64,000 nucleotides of DNA from Sandaracinaceae bacterium (GCA_016706685.1 JADJJE010000056.1:62001-126000), one strand, 5' to 3'. Counted from the first letter of the stretch, positions 46,515-55,898 are shown. Numbers and translations: made by a program. Notes: generated from the letters alone by a model not told the origin.

Positions 46515-46544
46515 TTGACAACCTTCGGGCCGCTGCGGTAGCGT
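46515..46544 (+). promoter_or_regulatory. Putative sigma-70 promoter for right ExbB cassette
   Basis: TTGACA at 46515-46520 and TAGCGT at 46539-46544 are separated by 18 bases. The pair lies about 145 bases upstream of the ExbB start at 46690. Assigned by pattern only; the -10 is weak. Confidence 0.35.
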
Positions 46545-46689
46545 CCCCCCCGGTTCTCAGCACTCGCTGAGTCTTCACTTCTATCCACGTAAGAAAACGC
46601 CGTCCGCCGAGCAACTCGGGGCGGCGTCGGGGCAGGGGAGATGGGGCACAAGATGCTCTCATCGTTTCCGCCTCGAAGGAGCCTGACTG

Positions 46690-47319
46690 ATGCAAGAGGT
46701 TGGCCACGCACTAATGGAGGGCGCGCCGTTCTCGTTCATCAACATCGCGGTGCTTGCCCTGGTACTCGCCATCGTTGCCGAGCGCTTCGTTTTCATCCTG
46801 AGCAAGTACCGCGTGAACGCCACGGAGTTCATGGCGCAGGTGCGCAAGCTGGTGCAGGCGGGGAACATCGACCGCGCCATCAAGCTCTGCGAGGCGGCGC
46901 CGCTGCCGCTCCTGCAGGTCATCAAGGCGGGGCTCACCCAGGTGAACCGCGGTGAAGATGCCGTCATCGCGAACATGGAGGAGAAGCTCGCGGAGGTGCT
47001 CCCCGCACTCGAGAAGCGCATCGCCTCGCTGTGGACGTTCGCGAACCTTGCGACCCTGATCGGTCTGCTCGGGACCATCCGCGGTCTGATCCGCGCCTTC
47101 GCGGCCGTCGGTACCATCGACGACCCGTCGCAGAAGACGGCCATGCTCTCGGCCGGTATCTCCGAGGCCATGTGGAACACCTTCCTCGGGCTGCTCATCG
47201 CCGTGATCGCCATGTTCTTCCACCTCATCCTGAACGGCATGGCCAAGCGCCAGAAGCACGAGATGGAGAAGGCGACCATGAAGCTCGAGAACCTGCTGAC
47301 GCTGAAGCGACAGGGCTGA
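46690..47319 (+). CDS. ExbB/TolQ-family proton channel (right cassette)
   Basis: This 209-residue protein has the ExbB/TolQ fold: an N-terminal helix (FINIAVLALVLAIVAE), the cytoplasmic domain, and the conserved pair of helices with LATLIGLLGTIRGLIRAF and ISEAMWNTFLGLLIAVIAM. AAGGAG lies 7 bases before the ATG. Two ExbD genes follow in the same operon (10-base and 2-base gaps). The sequence is clearly different from the left-cassette ExbB, so the two sets are not a recent duplication. Confidence 0.92.
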   Translation: MQEVGHALMEGAPFSFINIAVLALVLAIVAERFVFILSKYRVNATEFMAQVRKLVQAGNIDRAIKLCEAAPLPLLQVIKAGLTQVNRGEDAVIANMEEKLAEVLPALEKRIASLWTFANLATLIGLLGTIRGLIRAFAAVGTIDDPSQKTAMLSAGISEAMWNTFLGLLIAVIAMFFHLILNGMAKRQKHEMEKATMKLENLLTLKRQG

Positions 47320-47329
47320 GCCAGGCGCT

Positions 47330-47893
47330 ATGGCCAAGCAGCTGACAGGTCGCCAACGTGCTTACGTCAAGAAGCACTCGAAGTACCACGAACTGGATCC
47401 CTCCGAGGCTGACTCGGAGCTGAACATCATCCCGTTCTTGGACATCGTCATGAACTTGATCATGTTCTTGCTCATGACCGTGTCCACCGTGGCCTTCTTC
47501 TCGCAGGTCGAGGCGACGCTGCCACAGTACAGCTCCGGGCGCGCGGGCACTCGCTCGACCGCCAACGAGAACGCGCTGAACCTCATGGTCACCATCACGG
47601 AGAGCGGCATCATCGTGACGGGCAGCTCTGGAAAGCTCGCGCCCGGGTGCGAGAGCACCATGTCGGGCCGTGTCATCACCGTCCCGCGCGCAGGCGAGGG
47701 GTACGACTGGCGTGCGCTCACGGCTTGCGCCGAGAAGATCAAAGAGACCTTCGCGGACGAGCACCGTGTGACGGTCGGGGCAGACCCCACCATCCACTAT
47801 GAGCACGTCATCCACGCCATGGACGCGATGCGCACCAACGCCTCGGGCGTGGAGCTCTTCCCTGAAGTGCTGCTGTCGGCAGGAGTGCGCTGA
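47330..47893 (+). CDS. ExbD/TolR-family protein (right cassette, first copy)
   Basis: This 187-residue protein has a long basic cytoplasmic N-terminus (about 45 residues), a membrane helix with the conserved Asp (IIPFLDIVMNLIMFLLM) and a periplasmic TolR-like domain with two cysteines. It is the middle gene of the right cassette, 10 bases after exbB. Confidence 0.88.
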   Translation: MAKQLTGRQRAYVKKHSKYHELDPSEADSELNIIPFLDIVMNLIMFLLMTVSTVAFFSQVEATLPQYSSGRAGTRSTANENALNLMVTITESGIIVTGSSGKLAPGCESTMSGRVITVPRAGEGYDWRALTACAEKIKETFADEHRVTVGADPTIHYEHVIHAMDAMRTNASGVELFPEVLLSAGVR

Positions 47894-47895
47894 GC

Positions 47896-48528
47896 ATGAG
47901 TGACGAGACGCAAGATCCGGGCGAGGGCGGCGGCTTCCAGGGCTTCCCGCAGGACGACGGCGAGAGCACGCCCGCGTCCATGACCGACCTCAAGCGCATG
48001 ATCCGCTCGAAGAAGCGGCGCCACGAAGAGCACTCGGCGCACGGTCTGAACATCTACCCCATGATGGACATGATGACGATTCTGCTCGTCTTCATGGTCA
48101 TGCAGCTGGCGTCGTCGTCGGCTGTCGCGGTTCAGCAGTCCGAAGAGCTGAGGATCCCGTACTCCACGTCCACCGTGGACATGGAAGACGCGGTGGCGGT
48201 GCAGATCTCACGCAGCGGCATCGTGGTGGACGGTCAGCTGGTGGTGGAGCTCCGCAACGGGCTCGTGGATCCCAGCCAGAAGCAGGGCGGCGCCAACGGC
48301 TTCCTCATCACGCGCATGAACCGCGAGATGAACCGCATCCGCGACCTGCGTAAGCTCATCGCGGCGTCCAACCCGCGGCGCCCGTTCACGGGCACCGTGT
48401 CCATCGTGGCGGACAAGCGCACGCCCTACCGCACGCTCACCGAGGTGATCTACACGCTGGGTCAGTCGGAGTTCAACAACCTGCGCTTCGTGGTAAACCG
48501 GCAAACCGCGGCCCCCGCGGCCCAGTAG
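47896..48528 (+). CDS. ExbD/TolR-family protein (right cassette, second copy)
   Basis: This 210-residue protein has a cytoplasmic N-terminus of about 50 residues, then a membrane helix with Asp in NIYPMMDMMTILLVFMVM and a periplasmic domain ending near QSEFNNLRFVVNR. The Asp remains although the usual F-I-D motif is M-M-D. It starts 2 bases after the previous stop. A strong terminator hairpin follows. Confidence 0.88.
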   Translation: MSDETQDPGEGGGFQGFPQDDGESTPASMTDLKRMIRSKKRRHEEHSAHGLNIYPMMDMMTILLVFMVMQLASSSAVAVQQSEELRIPYSTSTVDMEDAVAVQISRSGIVVDGQLVVELRNGLVDPSQKQGGANGFLITRMNREMNRIRDLRKLIAASNPRRPFTGTVSIVADKRTPYRTLTEVIYTLGQSEFNNLRFVVNRQTAAPAAQ

Positions 48529-48548
48529 GCCCCACGCAGCAGACATGA

Positions 48549-48574
48549 AAAAGGGCTCCTCACGGAGCCCTTTT
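48549..48574. terminator. Bidirectional Rho-independent terminator
   Basis: An 11-bp perfect stem AAAAGGGCTCC/GGAGCCCTTTT encloses a TCAC loop, with T-runs on both strands. It sits between the convergent exbD and bipA genes and can end transcripts from both. Confidence 0.85.
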
Positions 48575-48654
48575 CGTTTGTGGGGTGCCAGCCTGCGTCG
48601 AGCTGGGCTACCCGAGGGGCGGCGCAGCCAGCTCGAAGCCAGGCGTGCGCCCGG

Positions 48655-50488
48655 TCAGCTGCCGGCGTCCTTGCCCACGCGCTTCGGACGACGGTTGCAG
48701 TCGAGGATGCGCTTCCGCAGGCGGATGGCGTCCGGCGTGATCTCCAACAGCTCATCGGAGTCGAGCCAGTCGAGGCCGGTGTCGATGCTGAGGACCCGCG
48801 GCGGCGTGAGCACCACGTTCTCGTCCTTGCCCGCCGCGCGGATGTTGGTGAGCTTCTTCTCGCGGACCGCGTTCACGTCCAGGTCGTTGTTGCGCGCGTG
48901 CTCGCCCACGATCATGCCTTCGTACACGTCGGTGGCCGACCCGATGAAGAGCTCGCCGTGGGTCTGGAGGCCGAAGAGCGCGTACGGGGTGGTGACTCCC
49001 TTGCGGTCCGAGACGATGGCGCCGTTCTTGCGGCGCATCATGGCGCCCGCGTAGGGTTCCCAGCCGGCGTGCAGCGTGTTCAAGAGGCCGGTGCCGCGCG
49101 TGTCCGTGAGGAACTGCGAGCGGAAGCCGATCAGGCCGCGCGAAGGCACCGTGAACTCCATGCGCGTGCGCCCGGGCCCGAGGGCGGCGAGCTTGCTCAT
49201 GCGACCGCGGCGCTCACCCAGGATGGACTGGGTGACCGTTCCCACGTGTTCGTCCTGCACGTCCACGACCACGTTCTCGAGCGGCTCGGAGAGCACGCCG
49301 TCGATCTCCTTGGTCACGACCTCCGGGCATGCCGAGCGCCAGCTCGTAGCCCTCGCGGCGCATGGTCTCGGCCAGGATGGAGAGCATCAGCTCGCCACGG
49401 CCGTAGACGTCGAACGACTCGGTGTCGTCGGTATCCTGCACGCGCAGGGCGATGTTGCGCTGGGCCTCCTTGTAGAGGCGCTCACGCAAGTGGCGCGAGG
49501 TGACGAACTTGCCCGACTGGCCCGCGAATGGCGAGGTGTTGATGAGGAAGCGCACCCGAATGGTGGGCTCCTCCACGGCGATGCGGGCGAGCGCCACCGG
49601 ATTGGCCGGATCCGCGAGGGTGTCGCCGATCTCGACCTGATCGATGCCCGAGAGCGCGATGATGTCGCCGGCGTAGGCGCCGTCGCTGACCACGCGGTCC
49701 GTCTTCTCGAAGGTGAAGAGGTTGCTCACCTTGGCGAGCATCGACTTCTCGGCGCCGATCAGCATGACCTGCTGGTTGCGCTCCACGCGGCCGGCGCGGA
49801 CGCGCCCGATGGCCACCTTGCCGATGTACTCGTCGTGGATGGTGTTGTGCACCAGGATCTGGAGCGGCGCGTCCACCGGCTCGGAGGGCGCCGGGATGCG
49901 CTCCACGATGGTCTCGAACAGAGCGCTCAGGTCGGTGGCCGTGTCGGCCAGCTGGCGCTTCGCGATGCCTTCCTTGCCGATCGCGTAGATCGTGGGGAAG
50001 TCGGTCTGCTCGTCGGAGGCGCCGAGGTCGCAGAAGAGGTCGAAGGTCTCGGTGAGGGCCTCGTCCGGGCGGGCGTCCTTACGGTCGATCTTGTTGATGA
50101 CCACGATGACCGGCATGCCCAGCTCGATGCTCTTGCCGAGCACGAACCGGGTCTGCGGGAGCGCGCCCTCGGCGGCATCCACCAGCAGCAGGGCGCCGTC
50201 GGCCATGCGCAGGATGCGCTCGACCTCGCCGCCGAAGTCCGCGTGGCCCGGCGTGTCGATGATGTTGATCTTGTAGTCGCCCCAGCGCACCGATGCATGC
50301 TTCGCCAGGATCGTGATGCCGCGTTCGCGCTCGAGGTCACCGCTGTCCATCACGCGGTCCTTGATGACCTCGTGGGCGTGGAAGACGCCCGTCTGCTTGA
50401 GCATGGCGTCGACCAGGGTGGTCTTGCCGTGGTCGACGTGCGCGATGATGGCGATGTTGCGAAGTTTGTCGCGAGAAGTAGCGGTCAT
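48655..50488 (-). pseudogene. bipA: BipA/TypA ribosome-associated GTPase, frameshifted
   Basis: BipA is an EF-G-like GTPase that helps 50S assembly. The first part (50488 to about 49326) holds the G domain (AHVDHGKTTLVDAML, DTPGHADFGGEVER, NKIDRKDA) and domain II to RREGYELALGMP. The second part (about 49324 to 48655) continues with EVVTKEIDGVLSEPLENV to the normal C-terminus. The two lie in different frames. Removing one G from the GGG run at 49325-49327 restores GMPEVVTKEI and a 610-residue protein of normal length. No other lesion is visible. It may be a sequencing or assembly error, so the gene may be intact in the organism. Confidence 0.9.
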
Positions 50489-50702
50489 GTTGGGAGGATC
50501 CTGGGGGCCTCGCGGCCGGCACCGTGCGCTCTGCGCGGTGGGCTCGGACAGCGAGCCAGACGAAAACCGCCCGCCAAGAGGAATCCGTGGCCGGGCGGGC
50601 GAGCCTTTGAAAGCGGCAAGCTCGGCCTGCTGCTAGCACACCCCCGCGCGCTCGGCACACGTACGGGGTCCCGCTGGCCGGGAACCCCGCCTGGGAGGCC
50701 CG

Positions 50703-51458
50703 TCAGTTGTCGTCGTCGTCGTCGTCGTCGTCGTTGGCCTGTCCGCGCAGCAGCTCGGCTTCGATCATCTCGGGGGTGATGCCCGCCTGGGGCGTGAGCT
50801 CCGCCAGGGGCATGCCCTCCACGCAGGCAGCCTGAGCGATGTGCAGCGCCCGGACCATGAGCTGACGCGCCCGGCTGACGCCCGTCTTGCGCAGGATGCT
50901 GCTGACGTGGTGCTGAGCGGTCTTCTCGGAGATGGTGAAACGGTCGCCGATGCGCCCCACGTCAGCGCCTTCCAGCATGAGCTCCAGCACCTCGGCTTCG
51001 CGGGGGGTCAGCTCGTGGCGCTCGGCCAGGGTGCGGGCGGCCCACTTGCGCGCGATGCCCGGCGTGGGCTGGCGCCGCAGGTGACACTGCTCCCGGAACG
51101 CGGTCATGGAGGCCTCGTTCACGGGCTGGAACACGATGGTGATGGCGTGCTGGGACGCCTCACGCAGCTGCGTGAGGGTGGGCTCGCTGGTCACGAGGGC
51201 GGCGGCCACGTCGGCGCTGCTGTGGCTCACCAGCCGCTTCAGCAATTCCAGCCCGGCGGTGTCGCCGATGGTCGGCCCCACCACCACGCCCAGCCAGCGG
51301 TGCGAGCGGTCGTTCTCGAGGGCCTCGGCCTCGTCACGCGCCCACCGCACGGGAATTCCGGGGTCGAGCGCAGCGCGAATCTCGTCGATCACGGACTCGT
51401 TGGGGTCCACGGCGAGGATGAAGACACGCTGAACGTCGAGAGGCTGACCCCTGGCCAC
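50703..51458 (-). CDS. LuxR-type regulator with receiver-like domain lacking phospho-Asp
   Basis: This 251-residue protein has an N-terminal receiver-like fold (FILAVDPNESVIDEI to about residue 125) and a C-terminal LuxR helix-turn-helix (LTPREAEVLELMLEGADVGR, KTAQHHVSSILRKTGVSR). The phosphate acceptor position reads VVVG (Gly61) instead of Asp, and the conserved Lys before Pro is Gln (FQP). It is therefore not phosphorylated in the usual way. The C-terminus ends in eight Asp residues. It lies downstream of the acyl-AMP ligase cluster on the same strand, 215 bases away. Confidence 0.82.
   Translation of the reverse strand: MARGQPLDVQRVFILAVDPNESVIDEIRAALDPGIPVRWARDEAEALENDRSHRWLGVVVGPTIGDTAGLELLKRLVSHSSADVAAALVTSEPTLTQLREASQHAITIVFQPVNEASMTAFREQCHLRRQPTPGIARKWAARTLAERHELTPREAEVLELMLEGADVGRIGDRFTISEKTAQHHVSSILRKTGVSRARQLMVRALHIAQAACVEGMPLAELTPQAGITPEMIEAELLRGQANDDDDDDDDN
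50709..50732 (-). repeat. Eight GTC/GAC trinucleotide repeats
   Basis: Eight uninterrupted GTC units on the plus strand encode the Asp8 tail at the end of the LuxR-type regulator. Unit changes would keep the frame but alter the tail length. Confidence 0.9.
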
Positions 51459-51616
51459 GCGGCAGCCTACCCCAGCGGAACGGCGAGCCCCCCCACAATT
51501 CGTCCCTCAGGGAGTAATCTCACTAACACGTTGTCTGGGTAGAATTGCCCATGGACCCCAGGGGGGCGTGCCACCACACTGGGGACTCCTACCGGTCAAA
51601 CAGTGCGAGGGACTGA

Positions 51617-51654
51617 CGGGACGCCAAGAGCCATAAAAAGCCCAAAGCGTCCCG
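51617..51654. terminator. Hairpin between acyl-AMP ligase and regulator genes
   Basis: CGGGACGC pairs with GCGTCCCG across 22 bases, and on the plus strand TTTTCTATTT follows. It lies 20 bases after the acyl-AMP ligase stop on the minus strand, so it may end that operon, but the T-tract faces the other way. Confidence 0.4.
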
Positions 51655-51673
51655 TTTTCTATTTAACTCGCCG

Positions 51674-53665
51674 TCAGTCATCGGTGAGCAGGCGGCGCAG
51701 CCGGCGCGTGCCCATCCGCACCGCCCCGGCCTGGCTGCGCACGAAGGCCATGCCGAGGGCCAGCTTGCCCTCACGGTGCGCTCGGAGCGTCCCGTTTAGG
51801 TATTGTAGCTTACATGCCTGCCGCTGGCGCTTGCCGCTCGAAGTCTTCGGGATGGTGGAGGGGGCCACCATCACCACCTCGTCCACGGGCAGCCCGGTGC
51901 CCTCGACCACGGCCTCGCTGACGCGCTGGGCGATGAGCTGACGGGCCGCCTCGTCCTCCTCCTTGGTCTCGGCCACCACGATGACCCGGTCGGTGGCCGC
52001 CTGCTCGTCGAAGACCCCGAAAGCCACGACCGCGCCGCGCCGCACGCCGACCACGTCCTCGGCACACTGCTCGAGGTCCTCGGCGTGGTAGTTCTTGCCG
52101 CGCACGATGATGAGGTCCTTGGCGCGGCCGCACAGGTAGAGCTCGCCGCCCGTGACGAAGCCGAGGTCGCCGGTCCAGAGCCAGCCCTGTCGCAAGCAGT
52201 CTTCGGTGGCGCCCGGGTTCATGAAGTAGCCGTTCATGACCGAGTCCCCCGTGACGATGACGTGTCCGACGATGTCCTCGCCCACCTCGCTGTTCTGGTC
52301 GCTGACCACGCGCACGCTGTGCCCCGGGATGGCGCGCCCCACGCAGGTCAGCGTGGTCCCGCTGGGCGCGTTGGCCGCCACCTGCACGGCGAGGCCGTCC
52401 GCCAGCTTGGCGCGGTCCACGGTCATGTACCGCACAGGCGTCCCGAGGTCCGGGAAGCTCACGGCCAGCGACGACTCGGCCAGTCCGTAGACCGGGAACA
52501 TGGCCGTGGGCCGGAACCCGTAGGGGGCGTAGGTGTCCTGGAACTCGCGCACTACGCCCTCGGTGACCGGCTCGGCCCCGTTGAGCGCCACGCGCCAGCG
52601 GGACAGATCGAGCCCCGCGCGGTCGGCCTCCTTCACGCGCTTCACGGCCAGCGCGTAGCCGAAGTTGGGCGCCGGCGAGATGGTGCCGCCGTAGTCCGAC
52701 ATGGCGCGCAGCCAGCGCCGCGGCTTGGTCAAGAACGCGCTGGGCGACAGCAGCACCAGCGGCAGGCGCCAGTAGACGGCCGAGAGGAACGTCCCGATGA
52801 GCCCCATGTCGTGATAGAGCGGGCACCACCCGACCAGCACGTCGTTGTGGTCGATGTGCAGCGCCTGCCCCATGCCGTGGATGTTGGTGATGAGGTTGCG
52901 GTGGCTGAGCAGCACCCCCTTGGGGTTGCCCGTGGAGCCGGACGTGTACTGGATGAACGCGGGTTCGTCGCGTCGCGTGGCGTGCAGCTCGGGCAGGCGG
53001 CCACCGCGCAGGTCCTGCACGTTCACCACGCGCTCGAGGCTCTTGGCGGTGTGCGCGATCTCGCTGATGAGCGGGCCGACCGTGCCCCACGTCACGCACA
53101 GGCGCGAGCCCGAGTGCTGGGCAATGTGCGCCAGGCGCTTGAGCCCCGTCTCGATGCGGAAGCCGCTGGGCGGGTACGCCGGCACGGGAATGGCGCCCAC
53201 CATCTGGCACGCGAAGAAGACGGCCAGGAAGTCCATGCAGGTGGGCAGCACGATCAGGATGCGGTCGCCACGCCCCGTCCCCAGCTCGCGCAGGCCGTTG
53301 GCGATGCTGCGCGCGTCTTCGTAGAGCTCGCGGTAGGTCATGACCTCGGGCGCGTCGCGCTCACGCTCCGGCAGCACGGTCACGCCGAAGTCACCCTCGA
53401 GCTTGGCCGCCGCCACGAGCGCGTGCACCAGCGTGGGGTGCAGGCGCTTGCTGAGCACGTCCTGGCGGTCGAGCGCGCCGGCCTTCCACGCCGACGTACG
53501 GAAGTCGGGGGCCCAGAACTCGCTCGAGTAGTTGAGCGGAAGGGAGCCGCTCACCGTCGGGTCGAAGTGGTCGACGCTGTCACGGCTCATCACGTCGTTG
53601 GCGGACGTCTGCACCGCGCTCTTGGCGGGCGGCAGCTCCGAGTCTCGGCGTTGGTCGTGGCTCAT
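51674..53665 (-). CDS. Fatty acyl-AMP ligase (FAAL)
   Basis: This 663-residue adenylate-forming enzyme should activate a long-chain fatty acid as acyl-AMP. The ATP loop YTSGSTGNPKGVLLSH, LVGWCPLYHDMGLIGTFLSA, the A5-type YGLAES and LWTGDLGF are intact. HDMGLIG and the insertion around the C-terminal part are typical of FAALs that pass acyl groups to carrier proteins rather than CoA. No carrier domain is fused or adjacent. The ATG overlaps the stop of the PaaK-like gene (ATGA), so translation is coupled. Confidence 0.9.
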   Translation of the reverse strand: MSHDQRRDSELPPAKSAVQTSANDVMSRDSVDHFDPTVSGSLPLNYSSEFWAPDFRTSAWKAGALDRQDVLSKRLHPTLVHALVAAAKLEGDFGVTVLPERERDAPEVMTYRELYEDARSIANGLRELGTGRGDRILIVLPTCMDFLAVFFACQMVGAIPVPAYPPSGFRIETGLKRLAHIAQHSGSRLCVTWGTVGPLISEIAHTAKSLERVVNVQDLRGGRLPELHATRRDEPAFIQYTSGSTGNPKGVLLSHRNLITNIHGMGQALHIDHNDVLVGWCPLYHDMGLIGTFLSAVYWRLPLVLLSPSAFLTKPRRWLRAMSDYGGTISPAPNFGYALAVKRVKEADRAGLDLSRWRVALNGAEPVTEGVVREFQDTYAPYGFRPTAMFPVYGLAESSLAVSFPDLGTPVRYMTVDRAKLADGLAVQVAANAPSGTTLTCVGRAIPGHSVRVVSDQNSEVGEDIVGHVIVTGDSVMNGYFMNPGATEDCLRQGWLWTGDLGFVTGGELYLCGRAKDLIIVRGKNYHAEDLEQCAEDVVGVRRGAVVAFGVFDEQAATDRVIVVAETKEEDEAARQLIAQRVSEAVVEGTGLPVDEVVMVAPSTIPKTSSGKRQRQACKLQYLNGTLRAHREGKLALGMAFVRSQAGAVRMGTRRLRRLLTDD

Positions 53666-55257
53666 GACGCGGGGCGGCTCTCGGGGACAGAGGATTGAAG
53701 GTCGGGCGGGAGGACCGTGGCGCTGATCGCGTTCAGCTTGCCACCCTCACGATTGAAGTGCTCGGCGCTCACGACGTGGATCTCCACGCGCGGCAAGAGC
53801 TCGGTCACGGCGCTGCCTTGGTCACGGGTGAGCTCGGCCACCGCTCGGCTCGCGGCCTCGCGCAACGCCGCCTCGCCGCCCTCGCGCGACACCACCAGCG
53901 TGAGCTCGAGCCGGCCCACCTCGGCGTAGCGCACGCGGAAGCCCAACACGTCGGGCAGGCCCACCAGCGACTCCTTCAGCATGCGCGCGTTGAGCGGCAC
54001 CCAAGCTCCGGTGTGCTGGTGCTGCGCCCACACGAACGCGGGCTCGCGGCCCGCCACGCGGATGCGGCGCGTGCGCCAGGCGCAGCCGATGTCCCCCAAG
54101 AGCTGGATGCGGTCGGTCATGGCGTAGCGCACCACCGGCGTCACGCGGTTCCACATGCCGGTGCAGTAGACCTCGTGCGCGAACTCCCCCTCTTCTAGCG
54201 GGCGCCCACCCTCGCCGTACAGCTCGAGGTGTACGATGTCCTCGAGCACGTGCAGCTCGCCACACTCCCCGCAAGCGGTGGCGATGGCCTTGGTCTCGGT
54301 GGCGCCGTAGGTGTTGATCACCACGCTGCGGGGCCAGGCCTTACGGAAGAGGTCCAGCAGCTCGGCGTGCAGCGTCTCGCCGCCCACGTAGACGGCCACG
54401 GGGTCGATGGCCAGGCGCCCCTCGAGCTGCGCGCGCGCCAGCCACTCGATGCGCGACGGAAGCCCGAACATGAACTCGGGCTGCTGCCAGCCGGCACCCG
54501 CCAGGATGGACTCGAGGCTCTCCTCGTGAGACAGCACGCGCACGTGCAGCAGCAGGCGCGCCCAGAGAGGCTGCGAGTGCGAGGTGGTGCCGCGGTACAC
54601 CGAGCGGTTGCCGCGGTGCACGAAGACCAGGATGGACGGCCGGAAGAAGCGCGTGACGCGCTCCAGCAGCCCGGGCGCTCGCGGCGGGACGGGTGCACTG
54701 CCAGGCGCACCGTGGGCCACGGGAGCCCCGCGCAGCACACGCCGGAAGAAGCGGTACCAGGGCCGCATGAGCGGGAGCAGCACCGGCCACATGCGCGCCG
54801 TGACGAGCACGCGCACCAGCGCGCGGTAGAGCAGCAGCGACATCACCTGCTTGATGGTGTCCACGCGGTCCACGATGTAGACCAGCGTCCCGGACGTGCC
54901 GCTGGTCTTCAGCACCTGGTGAGCGCCGCGCGCGGTCTCGAGCACGCCCAGGCCGTCGGTGTGCTCCCCATCGAAGCCCTGCACGCGCGCGAGCGTGATC
55001 TCCGGGTCGGTGACCACGCGCTCGAAGTCGCGCACCAGCGTGTCCTTGGTGAGCGGCGGCAGCGCGGCGAAGCCCTCGAAGAAGCGCGCGTCGTCCAGCT
55101 CGCTCAGCAGCGGCTCGATCTGGCTGCGCAGGTCGCCGTAGTGGCGGCTCTCGGCCACGCAGTGCGCGAGGAAGGGCTGCAGGCGCTCGCGCACCAAGGT
55201 CCTTCGCGCGGGGGCCTCGAGGCGGTCGAAGCTGCGGGCGTCGAAGAGGCGGCCCAC
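53662..55257 (-). CDS. PaaK/CapK-like adenylate-forming enzyme
   Basis: This 531-residue protein belongs to the phenylacetate-CoA ligase/CapK branch of adenylate-forming enzymes. It has the phosphate loop LKTSGTSGTLVYIV and the substrate/adenine motif INTYGATETKAIA; YAMTDRIQLLGDIG covers the TGD region. CapK-type members can build amides or esters without CoA. A GTG at 55257 was chosen because GGGAGGG precedes it and it lies 2 bases after the previous stop. The acid substrate is unknown. Confidence 0.84.
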   Translation of the reverse strand: MGRLFDARSFDRLEAPARRTLVRERLQPFLAHCVAESRHYGDLRSQIEPLLSELDDARFFEGFAALPPLTKDTLVRDFERVVTDPEITLARVQGFDGEHTDGLGVLETARGAHQVLKTSGTSGTLVYIVDRVDTIKQVMSLLLYRALVRVLVTARMWPVLLPLMRPWYRFFRRVLRGAPVAHGAPGSAPVPPRAPGLLERVTRFFRPSILVFVHRGNRSVYRGTTSHSQPLWARLLLHVRVLSHEESLESILAGAGWQQPEFMFGLPSRIEWLARAQLEGRLAIDPVAVYVGGETLHAELLDLFRKAWPRSVVINTYGATETKAIATACGECGELHVLEDIVHLELYGEGGRPLEEGEFAHEVYCTGMWNRVTPVVRYAMTDRIQLLGDIGCAWRTRRIRVAGREPAFVWAQHQHTGAWVPLNARMLKESLVGLPDVLGFRVRYAEVGRLELTLVVSREGGEAALREAASRAVAELTRDQGSAVTELLPRVEIHVVSAEHFNREGGKLNAISATVLPPDLQSSVPESRPAS

Positions 55258-55259
55258 GC

Positions 55260-55898
55260 TCAGCCCTCCCCTGCCGTTTTGGACAGCCGCCCCACGCCCG
55301 GCAGGAAGCGCCCCACCCGCGCGGCGAAGGCCCGGTACGCGGCGCCGTGCAGCCGGATCAGGTGGGCCTCCTCGAGCCGCGCCTGGATGCTCACGAACAT
55401 GGTCCCGCTGAAGATCAGGCCCGCCGACCAGGGGCTCGGCGCCAGCAGGAAGACGCCCCACAGCAGGATCAGCGTGCCCAGGTAGATGGGGTTGCGCACC
55501 ACCCCGAACAGCCCGCTGGTGACGAGCTGCGTGTGCCCCTCGTCGATGCACATGCGCCAGCTGCGCCCCATCTGCGCCTGCGCCGTGACGATGAGCGCGA
55601 TGGCGAAGAGCAAGAGCCCGAGACCGAGCGGGCCCAGCCACGCGGGCACTCCCGCGAACACGTCCATGCGCTCGGCGCCGAAGGCCGCGAAGGCCAGCGC
55701 ATAGGCGCCCACGAAGTTGCTCTGCGTGGTCATGGCCACACCCACCGCCTTGCCCACCGGGTCGCGCACGTCGGCGATGACGAAGCCGGTGCCCTGACCA
55801 TGCCGCAGGCGGTGGCGGATCATGGGCAGGATCAGCCCGGCGAGCGCGAAGCCCATGACCCCAGCGGGCAGCGCCACGCGGCAAAACAGCTCGTTCAT
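55260..55898 (-). CDS. ICMT-like membrane methyltransferase
   Basis: This 212-residue protein has four to five membrane helices and the isoprenylcysteine methyltransferase-type signature: TSGLFGVVRNPIYLGTLILL, with an acidic residue in QARLEEAHLI. Bacterial members of this family O-methylate carboxylates or modify membrane lipids; the substrate here is unknown. The ATG overlaps the GH3 stop (ATGA). Confidence 0.82.
   Translation of the reverse strand: MNELFCRVALPAGVMGFALAGLILPMIRHRLRHGQGTGFVIADVRDPVGKAVGVAMTTQSNFVGAYALAFAAFGAERMDVFAGVPAWLGPLGLGLLLFAIALIVTAQAQMGRSWRMCIDEGHTQLVTSGLFGVVRNPIYLGTLILLWGVFLLAPSPWSAGLIFSGTMFVSIQARLEEAHLIRLHGAAYRAFAARVGRFLPGVGRLSKTAGEG

Larger units (their letters stand above)
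46185..46689. other. 505-base divergent control region between two ExbB cassettes
   Basis: No convincing gene is present; the short open frames here have no start context and a different composition. The region is AT-richer than the genes and contains promoter-like sites for both directions (46366-46393 minus, 46515-46544 plus). The ribosome site AAGGAG at 46677-46682 serves the right-hand exbB. The long spacing suggests regulated expression. Confidence 0.6.

Noticed and set aside
46330..46518. Small open frame of 62 codons in the divergent ExbB spacer
   Set aside because: No ribosome site, no family match and it overlaps promoter-like sequences.
48655..49317. Treating the C-terminal part of bipA as a separate gene
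   Set aside because: It lacks a start context and an N-terminal domain, and joins seamlessly to the upstream half after one base is removed.
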